Of a DNA stretch of 7,524 nucleotides, positions 1-6,549 are shown one piece after another. The position numbers were made by a program, and so were the translations under genes. Each line of letters opens with the position of its first letter. Within the stretch, counting starts at the first letter, position 1. Under the pieces are notes generated by a model. The model ran no database searches and was not told the DNA's origin. It worked only from the letters and a program-made list of their open reading frames with translations. Source of the DNA: an uncultured Methylococcaceae bacterium (GTDB lineage: Bacteria; Pseudomonadota; Gammaproteobacteria; Methylococcales; Methylomonadaceae); assembly GCA_903903765.1 (NCBI GenBank), contig CAIVAH010000023.1, positions 1-7,524 of the forward strand. Direction: 5' to 3'.

Positions 1-81
1 AAAAAACGCATGAAACAAGTAGGCAATATTGAAATACCTCAAGAAGCCTTCTTAGCGGTATTACAATTAAATAAAGAATAA
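1..81 (+). CDS. lepA: Elongation factor 4 (LepA), C-terminal end only
   Basis: This is the last 26 codons of lepA, cut by the left edge of the window and ending in TAA at 79-81. The visible tail reads KKRMKQVGNIEIPQEAFLAV and continues for six more residues; the KRMKxxGxxxIPQEAF pattern is the conserved end of LepA, a ribosome-bound translational GTPase with an EF-G-like fold. The GTPase domains lie outside the window. The gene sits 46 nt upstream of lepB on the same strand, the order found in E. coli and many gammaproteobacteria, which supports both calls. I saw no terminator in the 46-nt gap, so the two genes are probably co-transcribed. Confidence 0.93.
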   Translation, partial: KKRMKQVGNIEIPQEAFLAVLQLNKE

Positions 82-127
82 GTAGAAGTACCCTAAACCT
101 TTAAACTCAACAGACATAAAAAACACT

Positions 128-904
128 ATGGATTACGATTTTTCTTTTTACTTGTTCGTAGCAACTATTGTTACTGGCGTTATCTGGGGTGGCTATTTAC
201 TCATTCTTAAATCAAAAGGCGAAACCTTTAGTGAAGAAAATGAACCCTTCTATGTTGAATATGCACGATCGTTCTTTCCTATCGTACTCATTGTTTTATT
301 GCTAAGATCATTTATAGCAGAACCCTTCAGAATCCCCTCTGGCTCTATGATGCCAACACTATTGGTGGGCGATTTTATATTGGTTAACAAATTCACATAC
401 GGGATTCGCTTACCCATCATCAATAAAAAAATTCTAGAGATTAATAAACCAGAGCGTGGTGATATTTTTGTATTCCGTTACCCCAAAGATCCTACAGTTG
501 ATTACATCAAACGCATTATTGGCTTACCGGGTGACAAAATTGAATACACCAATAAAAAACTTACCGTAAACGGTCAAGAAATTAAAGAAGTATCGATGGG
601 TACTTATCACGGTGTTGGTCAAGGCGAAGATATGACAGGCGCCGAAGAATTTGTGGAAAACTTAACGGGCGTAGAACATAGCATTCTAATTAGAAATGGT
701 GCTCCCACCGTTGAATTCGTTTACGAAGTTCCAGAGGGGCATTACTTCGCCATGGGCGATAATCGTGACAACAGTAATGATAGTCGTTACTGGGGGCCAG
801 TACCCGAAGCCAATTTGGTCGGTAAAGCGTTTTTTATTTGGATGAATTGGGATTTACAAAACACCGGCATCGGCTTCAGCCGTATTGGGACAATTTTAAA
901 ATAG
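128..904 (+). CDS. lepB: Signal peptidase I (leader peptidase)
   Basis: Membrane-bound serine protease that removes signal peptides from exported proteins, with its catalytic domain on the periplasmic side. The 258-residue product has two N-terminal hydrophobic helices (about residues 7-27 and 47-62), then the family boxes: PSGSMMPTL at 70-78 with catalytic Ser73, GDFILVNKFTYG at 81-92, DYIKRIIGLPGD at 125-136 with the general-base Lys128, and MGDNRDNSNDSRYWG at 209-223. All catalytic elements are intact. It is shorter than the 324-residue E. coli enzyme but within the usual range for other gammaproteobacteria. The ATG at 128 gives the expected short first helix, although no clear Shine-Dalgarno sequence precedes it. 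It follows lepA by 46 nt and precedes rnc by 87 nt. Confidence 0.97.
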   Translation: MDYDFSFYLFVATIVTGVIWGGYLLILKSKGETFSEENEPFYVEYARSFFPIVLIVLLLRSFIAEPFRIPSGSMMPTLLVGDFILVNKFTYGIRLPIINKKILEINKPERGDIFVFRYPKDPTVDYIKRIIGLPGDKIEYTNKKLTVNGQEIKEVSMGTYHGVGQGEDMTGAEEFVENLTGVEHSILIRNGAPTVEFVYEVPEGHYFAMGDNRDNSNDSRYWGPVPEANLVGKAFFIWMNWDLQNTGIGFSRIGTILK

Positions 905-991
905 GAATCAGCCAATAGTGCTTTTAAAGTACACCAACATTTATCAAATAAGTTTAAATACGACTACTTTAATGACAACACCAGCAGGTGC
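905..991 (+). promoter_or_regulatory. rnc leader with candidate long hairpin
   Basis: The 87-nt gap between lepB and rnc holds a perfect 8-nt inverted repeat, TTAAAGTA at 924-931 and TACTTTAA at 965-972. Nested inside is a shorter pair, ATTTA at 939-943 and TAAAT at 955-959, so the RNA can be drawn as one long interrupted stem ending about 20 nt before the rnc ATG. In E. coli, RNase III cuts a stem in its own leader and so limits its own synthesis; a similar role here is inference. The arms are AT-rich and the internal loops are large, so the structure may be weak. No convincing sigma-70 promoter was seen in the gap. Confidence 0.3.
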
Positions 992-1675
992 ATGGTGATT
1001 AAAAAAGCCGATGTTTTAAGTAGAAAACTGGGATTAAACTTTAATAATCCTGAACTATTCACTGCGGCGCTTACGCATCGGAGTGCAAACGCAAAAAATA
1101 ATGAACGCCTAGAGTTTCTAGGCGACTCAATATTAGGCTTTGTCATCGCTCAAAAACTATATGATCTGTTTCCCGAGGCCAGTGAAGGTGTCCTCAGTCG
1201 CTTAAGAGCTAGCCTCGTTAATCAAGGCTCCTTAGCCGAATTAGCCAGACAGCATCAACTAGGAGATTATTTATTTCTAGGTTCTGGAGAACTCAAAAGC
1301 GGCGGCTTTCGTCGAGATTCTATTTTATCTGATGCCTTAGAAGCCATTATGGGCGCTTTATTTAAAGATCAAGGGATTGATGCCTGTCAAAACTGGATTG
1401 AAGTCTTATTTAAAGATAAACTCGACAGCTTATCCTTAAATAACTGGCAAAAAGACCCAAAAACCCAACTGCAAGAAATCATGCAGTCTAAAAAACAAGA
1501 ACTCCCTGAATATACTTTAGTCACCATGTCTGGCCTCGCACACGAACAAACATTTGAAGTCAGATGCCAAATCCCGTTACTAGACATCACTTGTATTGGA
1601 GCAGGTATATCCAGAAAAAAAGCCGAGCAAGCAGCGGCAGAACTTATGCTAGAACAACTTAATAAGGTTAAGTAA
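992..1675 (+). CDS. rnc: Ribonuclease III
   Basis: Double-strand-specific endoribonuclease that processes rRNA precursors and many mRNAs. The 227-residue product has the catalytic domain first (about 1-150) with the signature ERLEFLGDSILG at 38-49 and SDALEAIMGA at 113-122. The metal-binding residues Glu38, Glu41, Asp45, Asp114 and Glu117 fall at exactly the E. coli numbers, which supports the ATG at 992. A double-stranded RNA-binding domain follows at about 155-225, ending in the typical SRKKAEQAAAELML stretch. The Shine-Dalgarno match is poor: AGGTG at 986-990 lies only 1 nt from the ATG and 4 nt from a possible GTG start at 995. The stop codon overlaps the era start by 1 nt (TAATG), so translation is probably coupled. 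Confidence 0.97.
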   Translation: MVIKKADVLSRKLGLNFNNPELFTAALTHRSANAKNNERLEFLGDSILGFVIAQKLYDLFPEASEGVLSRLRASLVNQGSLAELARQHQLGDYLFLGSGELKSGGFRRDSILSDALEAIMGALFKDQGIDACQNWIEVLFKDKLDSLSLNNWQKDPKTQLQEIMQSKKQELPEYTLVTMSGLAHEQTFEVRCQIPLLDITCIGAGISRKKAEQAAAELMLEQLNKVK

Positions 1676-2556
1676 TGAATTGTGGTTTCGTAGCGCTAAT
1701 TGGGCGCCCAAATGTCGGCAAATCAACGCTGATGAATCATTTACTAAAGCAAAAAATCAGTATTACCTCGCGTAAACCGCAAACAACAAGACATCGTATC
1801 TTAGGTATTAATACCACAGAAGCTGGGCAAGCCATTTATATGGACACACCCGGCATGCATAATAACGAATCTAAAGCGCTAAACCGTTATTTAAACCGCA
1901 CAGCTGATACAACCCTCTTAGGAGTTGATGTTATCGTGTGGTTAATTGATGGTTTATCTTGGCATGAATATGATGAAGTTATTTTTAAAAAACTTGAACA
2001 AGCCGGTTTACCCGTAATTTTAGCGGTTAATAAAGTCGATAAAGTTAAAGAGAAAGATGAAATATTGGCCTTCTTTGCAGAAGCCCAACATCGTTTTCCC
2101 TTTGAACATCTAATTCCAATTTCAGCTTTAAAACGAACTAACTTAAATGAGTTAGAAAGTTTAATCATGAAATTATTACCCGAAAACGACTTAATTTATC
2201 CTGAAGATCAAATCACTGACCGACCCGAGCGCTTTTTAGCCGCTGAGATTATCAGAGAAAAATTAACACGTCGCCTAGGTGATGAGGTGCCCTACGCCTT
2301 AACGGTAGAAATGGAACGCTACGAAGAGCATGAAAATATAACCAAAATATACGCCATTATTTGGGTAGAAAGACTGGGTCAAAAAACCATCGTGATTGGT
2401 AAAGATGGCGAAATGCTTAAAAGCGTTGGCACCGATGCGCGTATAGATATTGAAAAACTCATTGCTCAAAAAGTGTATTTACAACTGTGGGTTAAAGTTA
2501 AAAAGAATTGGTCTGATAATGAAAGAGCTATGCAAAGCCTAGGATTTAATGACTGA
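1675..2556 (+). CDS. era: GTPase Era
   Basis: Small-ribosomal-subunit assembly GTPase that binds near the 3' end of 16S rRNA. The 293-residue product shows an N-terminal GTPase domain with G1 GRPNVGKST at 10-18, the G2 region QTTRHR at 36-41, G3 DTPG at 57-60, G4 NKVD at 119-122 and G5 SAL at 150-152. A C-terminal KH RNA-binding domain follows, with its core at about 239-256 (IVIGKDGEMLKSVGTDAR). Length and motif order match the family. The start overlaps the rnc stop by 1 nt, and AAGG at 1664-1667 makes a usable ribosome binding site 7 nt upstream. The 3' end overlaps recO by 8 nt. The rnc-era pair is a long-conserved arrangement that couples rRNA processing to subunit assembly. Confidence 0.98.
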   Translation: MNCGFVALIGRPNVGKSTLMNHLLKQKISITSRKPQTTRHRILGINTTEAGQAIYMDTPGMHNNESKALNRYLNRTADTTLLGVDVIVWLIDGLSWHEYDEVIFKKLEQAGLPVILAVNKVDKVKEKDEILAFFAEAQHRFPFEHLIPISALKRTNLNELESLIMKLLPENDLIYPEDQITDRPERFLAAEIIREKLTRRLGDEVPYALTVEMERYEEHENITKIYAIIWVERLGQKTIVIGKDGEMLKSVGTDARIDIEKLIAQKVYLQLWVKVKKNWSDNERAMQSLGFND

Positions 2557-3259
2557 TAATATCGTTTATTTACAACCTGCCTATATTCTTGCACAGCGTA
2601 AATATCGAGAAACCAGTTTAATTATTGACGTACTAACTCAAGATTTCGGTAGAATCTCTGTGTTAGCTAAAGGCGTTAGAAAAGTTAAATCTAAAACGGC
2701 TGGCCTTTTACAAGCCTTTATTCCCTTAAAAATATCTTATTTTGGAAAAACCGACCTAAAAACGCTGAGTCATGTAGAAATGGCAGAAGCAACCGAAAGC
2801 TTACAAGGCATCGGTCTATACTGTGGCTTTTATGTCAATGAACTAATTACCTGTTTTTTACATAAATATGACCCACACCCAGAAGTGTTTGAGTATTATA
2901 AAACCTGCATAAGCCAACTCATAGCAAGCGCCAATATAGAAGAAACCCTGCGTTATTTTGAACTGGATTTAATGACCGTTTGTGGTTACGGTTTAGCATT
3001 AGATTATGATACCAATAACACCCAAATAAACTCGGCGTCAATGTATCACTTCGATTTAGAACAAGGTGCAATATGTGCCATCGACGGCCATTTTTCTGGC
3101 ACGACCTTAATCGCTCTTAACCACAGACAACAGTTAACTACTCAAACTTTGTTAGAAGCCAAATTCCTGATGCGCCGAGTGATAGCGACTCACCTTAATG
3201 GCAAACCTTTAAAAAGCAGAGCTGTTATTAACCAAATCATGCAACATTTAGAAAAATGA
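2549..3259 (+). CDS. recO: DNA repair protein RecO
   Basis: Recombination mediator that works with RecR to load RecA on SSB-coated single strands in the RecF pathway. The 236-residue product has an N-terminal OB-fold region (about 1-80), including [25 protein letters not shown] at 20-44 in outline, then a helical region with YVNEL at 95-99 and [16 protein letters not shown] at 137-152. The C-terminal KPLKSR at 219-224 is the usual RecO tail. The four-cysteine zinc site of some RecO proteins is not seen, as in E. coli. The start overlaps era by 8 nt, and AGGA at 2541-2544 gives a modest ribosome binding site inside era. The last 4 nt overlap pdxJ (ATGA). RecO diverges quickly, so the call rests on motifs, length and position together. 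Confidence 0.95.
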   Translation: MTDNIVYLQPAYILAQRKYRETSLIIDVLTQDFGRISVLAKGVRKVKSKTAGLLQAFIPLKISYFGKTDLKTLSHVEMAEATESLQGIGLYCGFYVNELITCFLHKYDPHPEVFEYYKTCISQLIASANIEETLRYFELDLMTVCGYGLALDYDTNNTQINSASMYHFDLEQGAICAIDGHFSGTTLIALNHRQQLTTQTLLEAKFLMRRVIATHLNGKPLKSRAVINQIMQHLEK

Positions 3260-4008
3260 AATCATCCAATATATTACTAGGCGTTAACATTGACCATATA
3301 TGTACCATTAGACAGGCTAGAGGCACACGCTATCCAGACCCTGTACAAGCAGCACTCATGGCTGAACAAGCCGGCGCTGATGGTATTACTGCTCATTTAC
3401 GAGAAGACCGACGACATATTCAAGATAGAGACTTGTTCTTATTAAAAGAGACCCTACAAACTCGGTTGAATATGGAAATGGCTGTTACCGATGAAATGAT
3501 TGGCATCGCACTTAAGGTATTACCTTACGCATGCTGCTTAGTCCCAGAAAAACGTGAAGAATTAACGACAGAAGGGGGACTAGAAATTGCCGGTAATATC
3601 AGCCGCATGAAAGACGCTTGTACGAGTTTAACAACGGCCGGCATAGAGGTGTCTTTGTTTATAGACCCTGATAAAGTTCAAATTGATGCGGCCGTTGCTG
3701 CAGGCGCACCAGTGATTGAACTCCATACGGGCTGTTACGCTGATGCAGATACCCCAGAAGAAAAAAACCTTGAACTTATCCGCATTATAGAGGCCGCCAA
3801 ATACGCACACCGTGCAGGCTTACAAGTCAACGCAGGGCATGGTTTAAACCTTGATAATGTTGAAGCTATTTGTGCTATACCCGAAATAGTCGAACTCAAC
3901 ATTGGCCACTCTATTATTGCTCATGCATTATTTGTGGGCTTAGCTCAAGCAGTAAGTGACTTAAAATCTGTAATGAACCACGCAAGGCTGAATTCTTTTA
4001 AAGGCTAA
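3256..4008 (+). CDS. pdxJ: Pyridoxine 5'-phosphate synthase
   Basis: Last step of the DXP-dependent vitamin B6 pathway: condenses the PdxA product (from 4-phosphohydroxythreonine) with 1-deoxyxylulose 5-phosphate to give pyridoxine 5'-phosphate. The 250-residue TIM-barrel protein carries [16 protein letters not shown] at 9-24, [15 protein letters not shown] at 41-55 with His47 and Arg49, Glu74 in [21 protein letters not shown] at 95-108, HTGCYAD at 157-163 and NAGHGLN at 192-198 with His195. These correspond to the E. coli active-site residues His45, Glu72 and His193. The start overlaps the recO stop by 4 nt (ATGA). The gene ends the plus-strand operon and lies 2 nt from a convergent gene; acpS, its usual downstream neighbour, is absent. 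Confidence 0.97.
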   Translation: MKSSNILLGVNIDHICTIRQARGTRYPDPVQAALMAEQAGADGITAHLREDRRHIQDRDLFLLKETLQTRLNMEMAVTDEMIGIALKVLPYACCLVPEKREELTTEGGLEIAGNISRMKDACTSLTTAGIEVSLFIDPDKVQIDAAVAAGAPVIELHTGCYADADTPEEKNLELIRIIEAAKYAHRAGLQVNAGHGLNLDNVEAICAIPEIVELNIGHSIIAHALFVGLAQAVSDLKSVMNHARLNSFKG

Positions 4009-4032
4009 GGTTACTTTTCAGAACCTTTAAAA
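3996..4032. terminator. Inverted repeat across the convergent gene ends, possible two-way terminator
   Basis: A perfect 9-nt inverted repeat, TTTTAAAGG at 3996-4004 and CCTTTAAAA at 4024-4032, spans the 2-nt gap between the pdxJ and activator stop codons. A competing, tighter 6-nt stem is AAGGTT at 4007-4012 with AACCTT at 4022-4027 and a 9-nt loop. Both stems use 4024-4027, so only one can form at a time. Neither is followed by a clear U-run on either strand, so this is not a classical intrinsic terminator. Its place between convergent operons is the main argument for a role. Confidence 0.25.
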
Positions 4033-4979
4033 CCGTGCTTTTGCATACGATATAACAAGGTATCTCGCGTTAGTCCTAATAGTTTTGCAGATTTACTCCG
4101 GTTACCTTTGGTCCGATCCAAGGCTTGTTGAATAAGATCAACTTCTAAACGCTCTAAATTTAGACCCTCATGCGGCAAAGTAAAGTTTGTGGGGATTGAT
4201 ACAGAATGCCCACCAGAGCCGGAAAATTCAGTGGGCAGATTTTCTGGCTCGATGGTTTTACCCGCCAATAAAATACTCAGTCGCTCACATAAATTGCGTA
4301 ATTCCCTAATATTACCTGGCCAAGCATGAGACTTTAATGCATTTAAAGCCTGCTTACTAATCGCCGGAGGTTCTATGCCATGCGTATCCGCAGCCATCGC
4401 CATAAAGTGCTTAATGAGATGCTCAATATCTTCAAGGCGTTTTGCCAACGGAGGCAACTCCAAAGGCACCACATCTAAACGATAATATAAATCTCGTCTA
4501 AACGCACCGGCTTTTACTTGCTGATTTAAATCAGCATTAGTAGCGGCTATGATGCGTACATTAACAAAATACGGTTTGGTATCCCCCACAGCTAGACACT
4601 CACCCGACTCTAAGAAACGTAATAACTTAGCTTGAATTGAAAGTGGCAAAGAGTTAATTTCATCCAAAAAGACCGTACCGCCATCAGCAGACTCAAACAA
4701 GCCAACCTTATTAGTTGCCGCGCCAGTAAAAGCACCTTTTTTGTGCCCAAACAATTCAGACTCAATTAAACTTTCTGATAAGGCTGCGCAATTTAGACTA
4801 ATAAATGGCTTATCAGCACGCGTACTTTCTTTTTGAATAGCATTAGCAAATAACTCTTTGCCAGTGCCGGTTTCGCCTTTTATTAACACAGTCACATCAG
4901 TGGCAGCGACCATTTTTGCACTACGAATAATTGACTCTAAAGACGGCGAATGCCCAATGATTGTTTTAAAATGCCCCAT
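4011..4979 (-). CDS. Sigma-54 activator lacking a sensory domain (PspF-like architecture)
   Basis: An enhancer-binding ATPase that would remodel sigma-54 RNA polymerase. The 322-residue product starts directly with the AAA+ domain: Walker A GETGTGKE at 35-42, the sigma-54 contact loop GAFTGA at 82-87, Walker B GGTVFLDE at 100-107, sensor I AATNAD at 145-150, arginine-finger region FRRDLYYRLDV at 160-170 and WPGNIREL at 220-227. A Fis-type helix-turn-helix follows at about 278-316 (GNRSKSAKLLGLTRDTLLYR). All ATPase motifs look intact. No receiver, PAS or GAF domain is present and none can be added, because an in-frame TAG lies two codons upstream. This layout resembles PspF (325 residues in E. 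coli), but no pspA-like gene is nearby, so I give no symbol. Its target promoters are unknown. Confidence 0.92.
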   Translation of the reverse strand: MGHFKTIIGHSPSLESIIRSAKMVAATDVTVLIKGETGTGKELFANAIQKESTRADKPFISLNCAALSESLIESELFGHKKGAFTGAATNKVGLFESADGGTVFLDEINSLPLSIQAKLLRFLESGECLAVGDTKPYFVNVRIIAATNADLNQQVKAGAFRRDLYYRLDVVPLELPPLAKRLEDIEHLIKHFMAMAADTHGIEPPAISKQALNALKSHAWPGNIRELRNLCERLSILLAGKTIEPENLPTEFSGSGGHSVSIPTNFTLPHEGLNLERLEVDLIQQALDRTKGNRSKSAKLLGLTRDTLLYRMQKHGFKGSEK

Positions 4980-4985
4980 AAACTT

Positions 4986-5714
4986 CTAATGATGCATAGT
5001 ATGATCGGTGATTACCATCGGATTAAGCCATGGAAATGCCGCTAATAAAGCTAACAAAACCATAAAAATCCCTATTAACTGCTTAAAACGCTGCATCCGA
5101 GATAACTTTGTTAAAACCTGTGTCATTACCCCTATACCCATCACGGCAGGTAATGTACCCAAGCCAAAAGCCAACATAGTAAAAGCACTCTGAGTCACAT
5201 CACCGGAAGTGGCCGCCAAGGCTAATGCTGAATAAACCAAACCACAAGGTAACCAACCCCAAACCATACCAAACAAATACGCTTGTGTATGATTTTTAAC
5301 AGGAATAAGTTTACGCCCATAAGGCTCTATAGTTTTCCAAATATTGATACCGGCTTTTTCTATATAAGCAAATCTAGGAAACCAACCCGCAATATAAACC
5401 CCAGCACCCGCCATAATCACCGCAGACAATAACTGCAATAAACGATGTCCATGTATCTCACCTAAAGGCATAGATAACAGGGTTTCAATGGTGCCTACTA
5501 ACGCGCCTCCTAAGGCATAACTAGTAATGCGACCAAAGTTGTAATTAAACACAAACGGTAATAAAAGTTTCTTATTATTACGGATTTCCGGACTTAAACT
5601 CAGTGTTAAAGTCCCTATAATTGATCCACACATACCAATACAATGCAGACTACTAAATAAGCCCATTAAAAAAGCGACCCAATAAGAAGACGTAAAAGCA
5701 GGATCAAATAACAT
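4986..5714 (-). CDS. SafE/DsbD_2-like integral membrane protein, possible metal or thiol transport role
   Basis: The 242-residue product has about six hydrophobic segments (roughly 11-39, 57-80, 92-110, 146-167, 176-199, 210-230). Conserved-looking elements are HCIGMCG at 24-30 in the first helix and WGWLPCGLVYSAL at 152-164, a helix with a Pro-Cys pair. These fit the family named sulfite exporter TauE/SafE or 'cytochrome c biogenesis transmembrane region' (DsbD_2, COG2836), whose members often sit near cbb3 oxidase or copper genes. Family assignment is from recognition; copper or thiol transfer is inference. The tail ends HTMHH, a possible metal-binding end. The ATG at 5714 places the first helix correctly, but no good ribosome binding site is visible. 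It lies 71 nt downstream of pyrF and 6 nt upstream of the activator gene, in the same frame. Confidence 0.85.
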   Translation of the reverse strand: MLFDPAFTSSYWVAFLMGLFSSLHCIGMCGSIIGTLTLSLSPEIRNNKKLLLPFVFNYNFGRITSYALGGALVGTIETLLSMPLGEIHGHRLLQLLSAVIMAGAGVYIAGWFPRFAYIEKAGINIWKTIEPYGRKLIPVKNHTQAYLFGMVWGWLPCGLVYSALALAATSGDVTQSAFTMLAFGLGTLPAVMGIGVMTQVLTKLSRMQRFKQLIGIFMVLLALLAAFPWLNPMVITDHTMHH

Positions 5715-5744
5715 AGTCTTTGCAAGTAATTAAGTTTGATAAGT

Positions 5745-5773
5745 AAGATTTAAAATTATCTAAGGTAAATCTT
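5745..5773. repeat. 8-nt inverted repeat upstream of the membrane protein gene
   Basis: AAGATTTA at 5745-5752 and TAAATCTT at 5766-5773 are perfect reverse complements separated by 13 nt, in the 71-nt gap between the pyrF stop and the next start at 5714. The centre is about 45 nt upstream of that ATG, a reasonable position for an operator. The arms have a single G/C pair each and no U-run follows, so a terminator is unlikely. In AT-rich DNA an 8-nt match can arise by chance. Confidence 0.25.
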
Positions 5774-5785
5774 TATGAATTGCTA

Positions 5786-6502
5786 TTAAAACTGAGCCAA
5801 AATCTGAGACTGAATCTTCTCAGCCATGGCTTTACGATCTGCTGCATCACGAATAGGACGTCCTACCACAATATAGTCTGCACCATTTTCAAAAGCCATC
5901 TCTACACTAACCACACGTTTTTGATCATCCTCTTCACGATTATCAACAGGACGAATACCCGGCGTGACCACTAATAATTTATGGCCCAACTCTTCTCTGA
6001 GCATAGATACTTCTAAACCTGATGAAACGATACCATCACAACCTATCTGTAAAGCACGTTTCGCACGTGACAATACTAAATCTCGCACATCACATTTAAA
6101 GCCTAAGTCATCTAAATCACCGCGATCTAAACTTGTTAATGCTGTAACAGCTAATACTTTAAGATCGCCTTTAGATTTAGCCGCAGCTTCCATAATGGCA
6201 TCATTACCATGAATAGTTGCTAGGTCAACGCCTTTGCTACTTAAGGCTTTAATCGCCCTACCCACCGTTTCAGGCACGTCAAAGAACTTAAGATCAACAA
6301 ATACTTTTTTGTGCTGTTGTTTTAACCACTCAATAAAGCCGAAATAATCGCCAGACATAAATAATTCCATGCCCACTTTATAAAAAATCACTGAATCACC
6401 TAACTCTTCCACTAAGGCCTGTGCTTCTGGGATACTCGGAACATCCAACGCCATAATTAAACGTTCGCGGACTGGAATTACTTTAGTTGATATCAATGTC
6501 AT
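5786..6502 (-). CDS. pyrF: Orotidine 5'-phosphate decarboxylase
   Basis: Final step of de novo UMP synthesis: decarboxylates OMP to UMP in the cytoplasm. The 238-residue TIM-barrel protein carries the family elements in order: MALDVP at 17-22 with Asp20, YKVGMEL at 41-47 with Lys42, the catalytic tetrad region VDLKFFDVPETV at 69-80 (Asp70, Lys72, Asp75), AVTALTSLD at 118-126, VVTPGIRP at 178-185, DDQKR at 192-196 and VGRPI at 213-217 in the phosphate-binding loop. The HGND stretch at 98-101 and FFDVPE differ from the E. coli wording (FHDIPNT), but this looks like a subfamily trait, not damage. The ATG at 6502 has no Shine-Dalgarno sequence; a four-codon ORF ends on it. The rhodanese gene lies 47 nt upstream on the same strand, so the two may share a transcript. 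Confidence 0.97.
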   Translation of the reverse strand: MTLISTKVIPVRERLIMALDVPSIPEAQALVEELGDSVIFYKVGMELFMSGDYFGFIEWLKQQHKKVFVDLKFFDVPETVGRAIKALSSKGVDLATIHGNDAIMEAAAKSKGDLKVLAVTALTSLDRGDLDDLGFKCDVRDLVLSRAKRALQIGCDGIVSSGLEVSMLREELGHKLLVVTPGIRPVDNREEDDQKRVVSVEMAFENGADYIVVGRPIRDAADRKAMAEKIQSQILAQF

Positions 6503-6549
6503 AAAAAGGGCATAAAATTAAGAATTGTTAAAATTTAAAGGACTAAACC

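Noticed and set aside
918..932. Short near-palindrome GTGCTTTTAAAGTAC after lepB as a terminator
   Set aside because: It leaves almost no loop, is AT-rich, and has no U-run; the operon most likely continues into rnc.
964..2168. Minus-strand open frames opposite rnc and era (964-1146, 1387-1590, 1887-2168)
   Set aside because: Antisense to well-supported genes, no domain and no ribosome binding site; the proteins look like random reverse translations.
3628..3810. Minus-strand 60-codon frame inside pdxJ
   Set aside because: Antisense to a fully conserved part of pdxJ, with no family resemblance.
5715..5785. Sigma-54 (-24/-12) promoter in front of the membrane protein gene
   Set aside because: A TTGC is present on the minus strand just before the start, but the required GG about ten bases further upstream is missing.
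5780..6212. Two plus-strand open frames (5780-5974 and 5964-6212) opposite pyrF
   Set aside because: They lie wholly or almost wholly antisense to an intact pyrF, encode no recognisable domain and have odd composition (Ser/Lys/Asn runs); they are shadows of the real gene.
5786..6502. pyrF as a damaged gene because FFDVPE and HGND differ from the E. coli motif wording
   Set aside because: The catalytic Asp/Lys residues, phosphate loop and full length are intact, so this looks like a normal subfamily.
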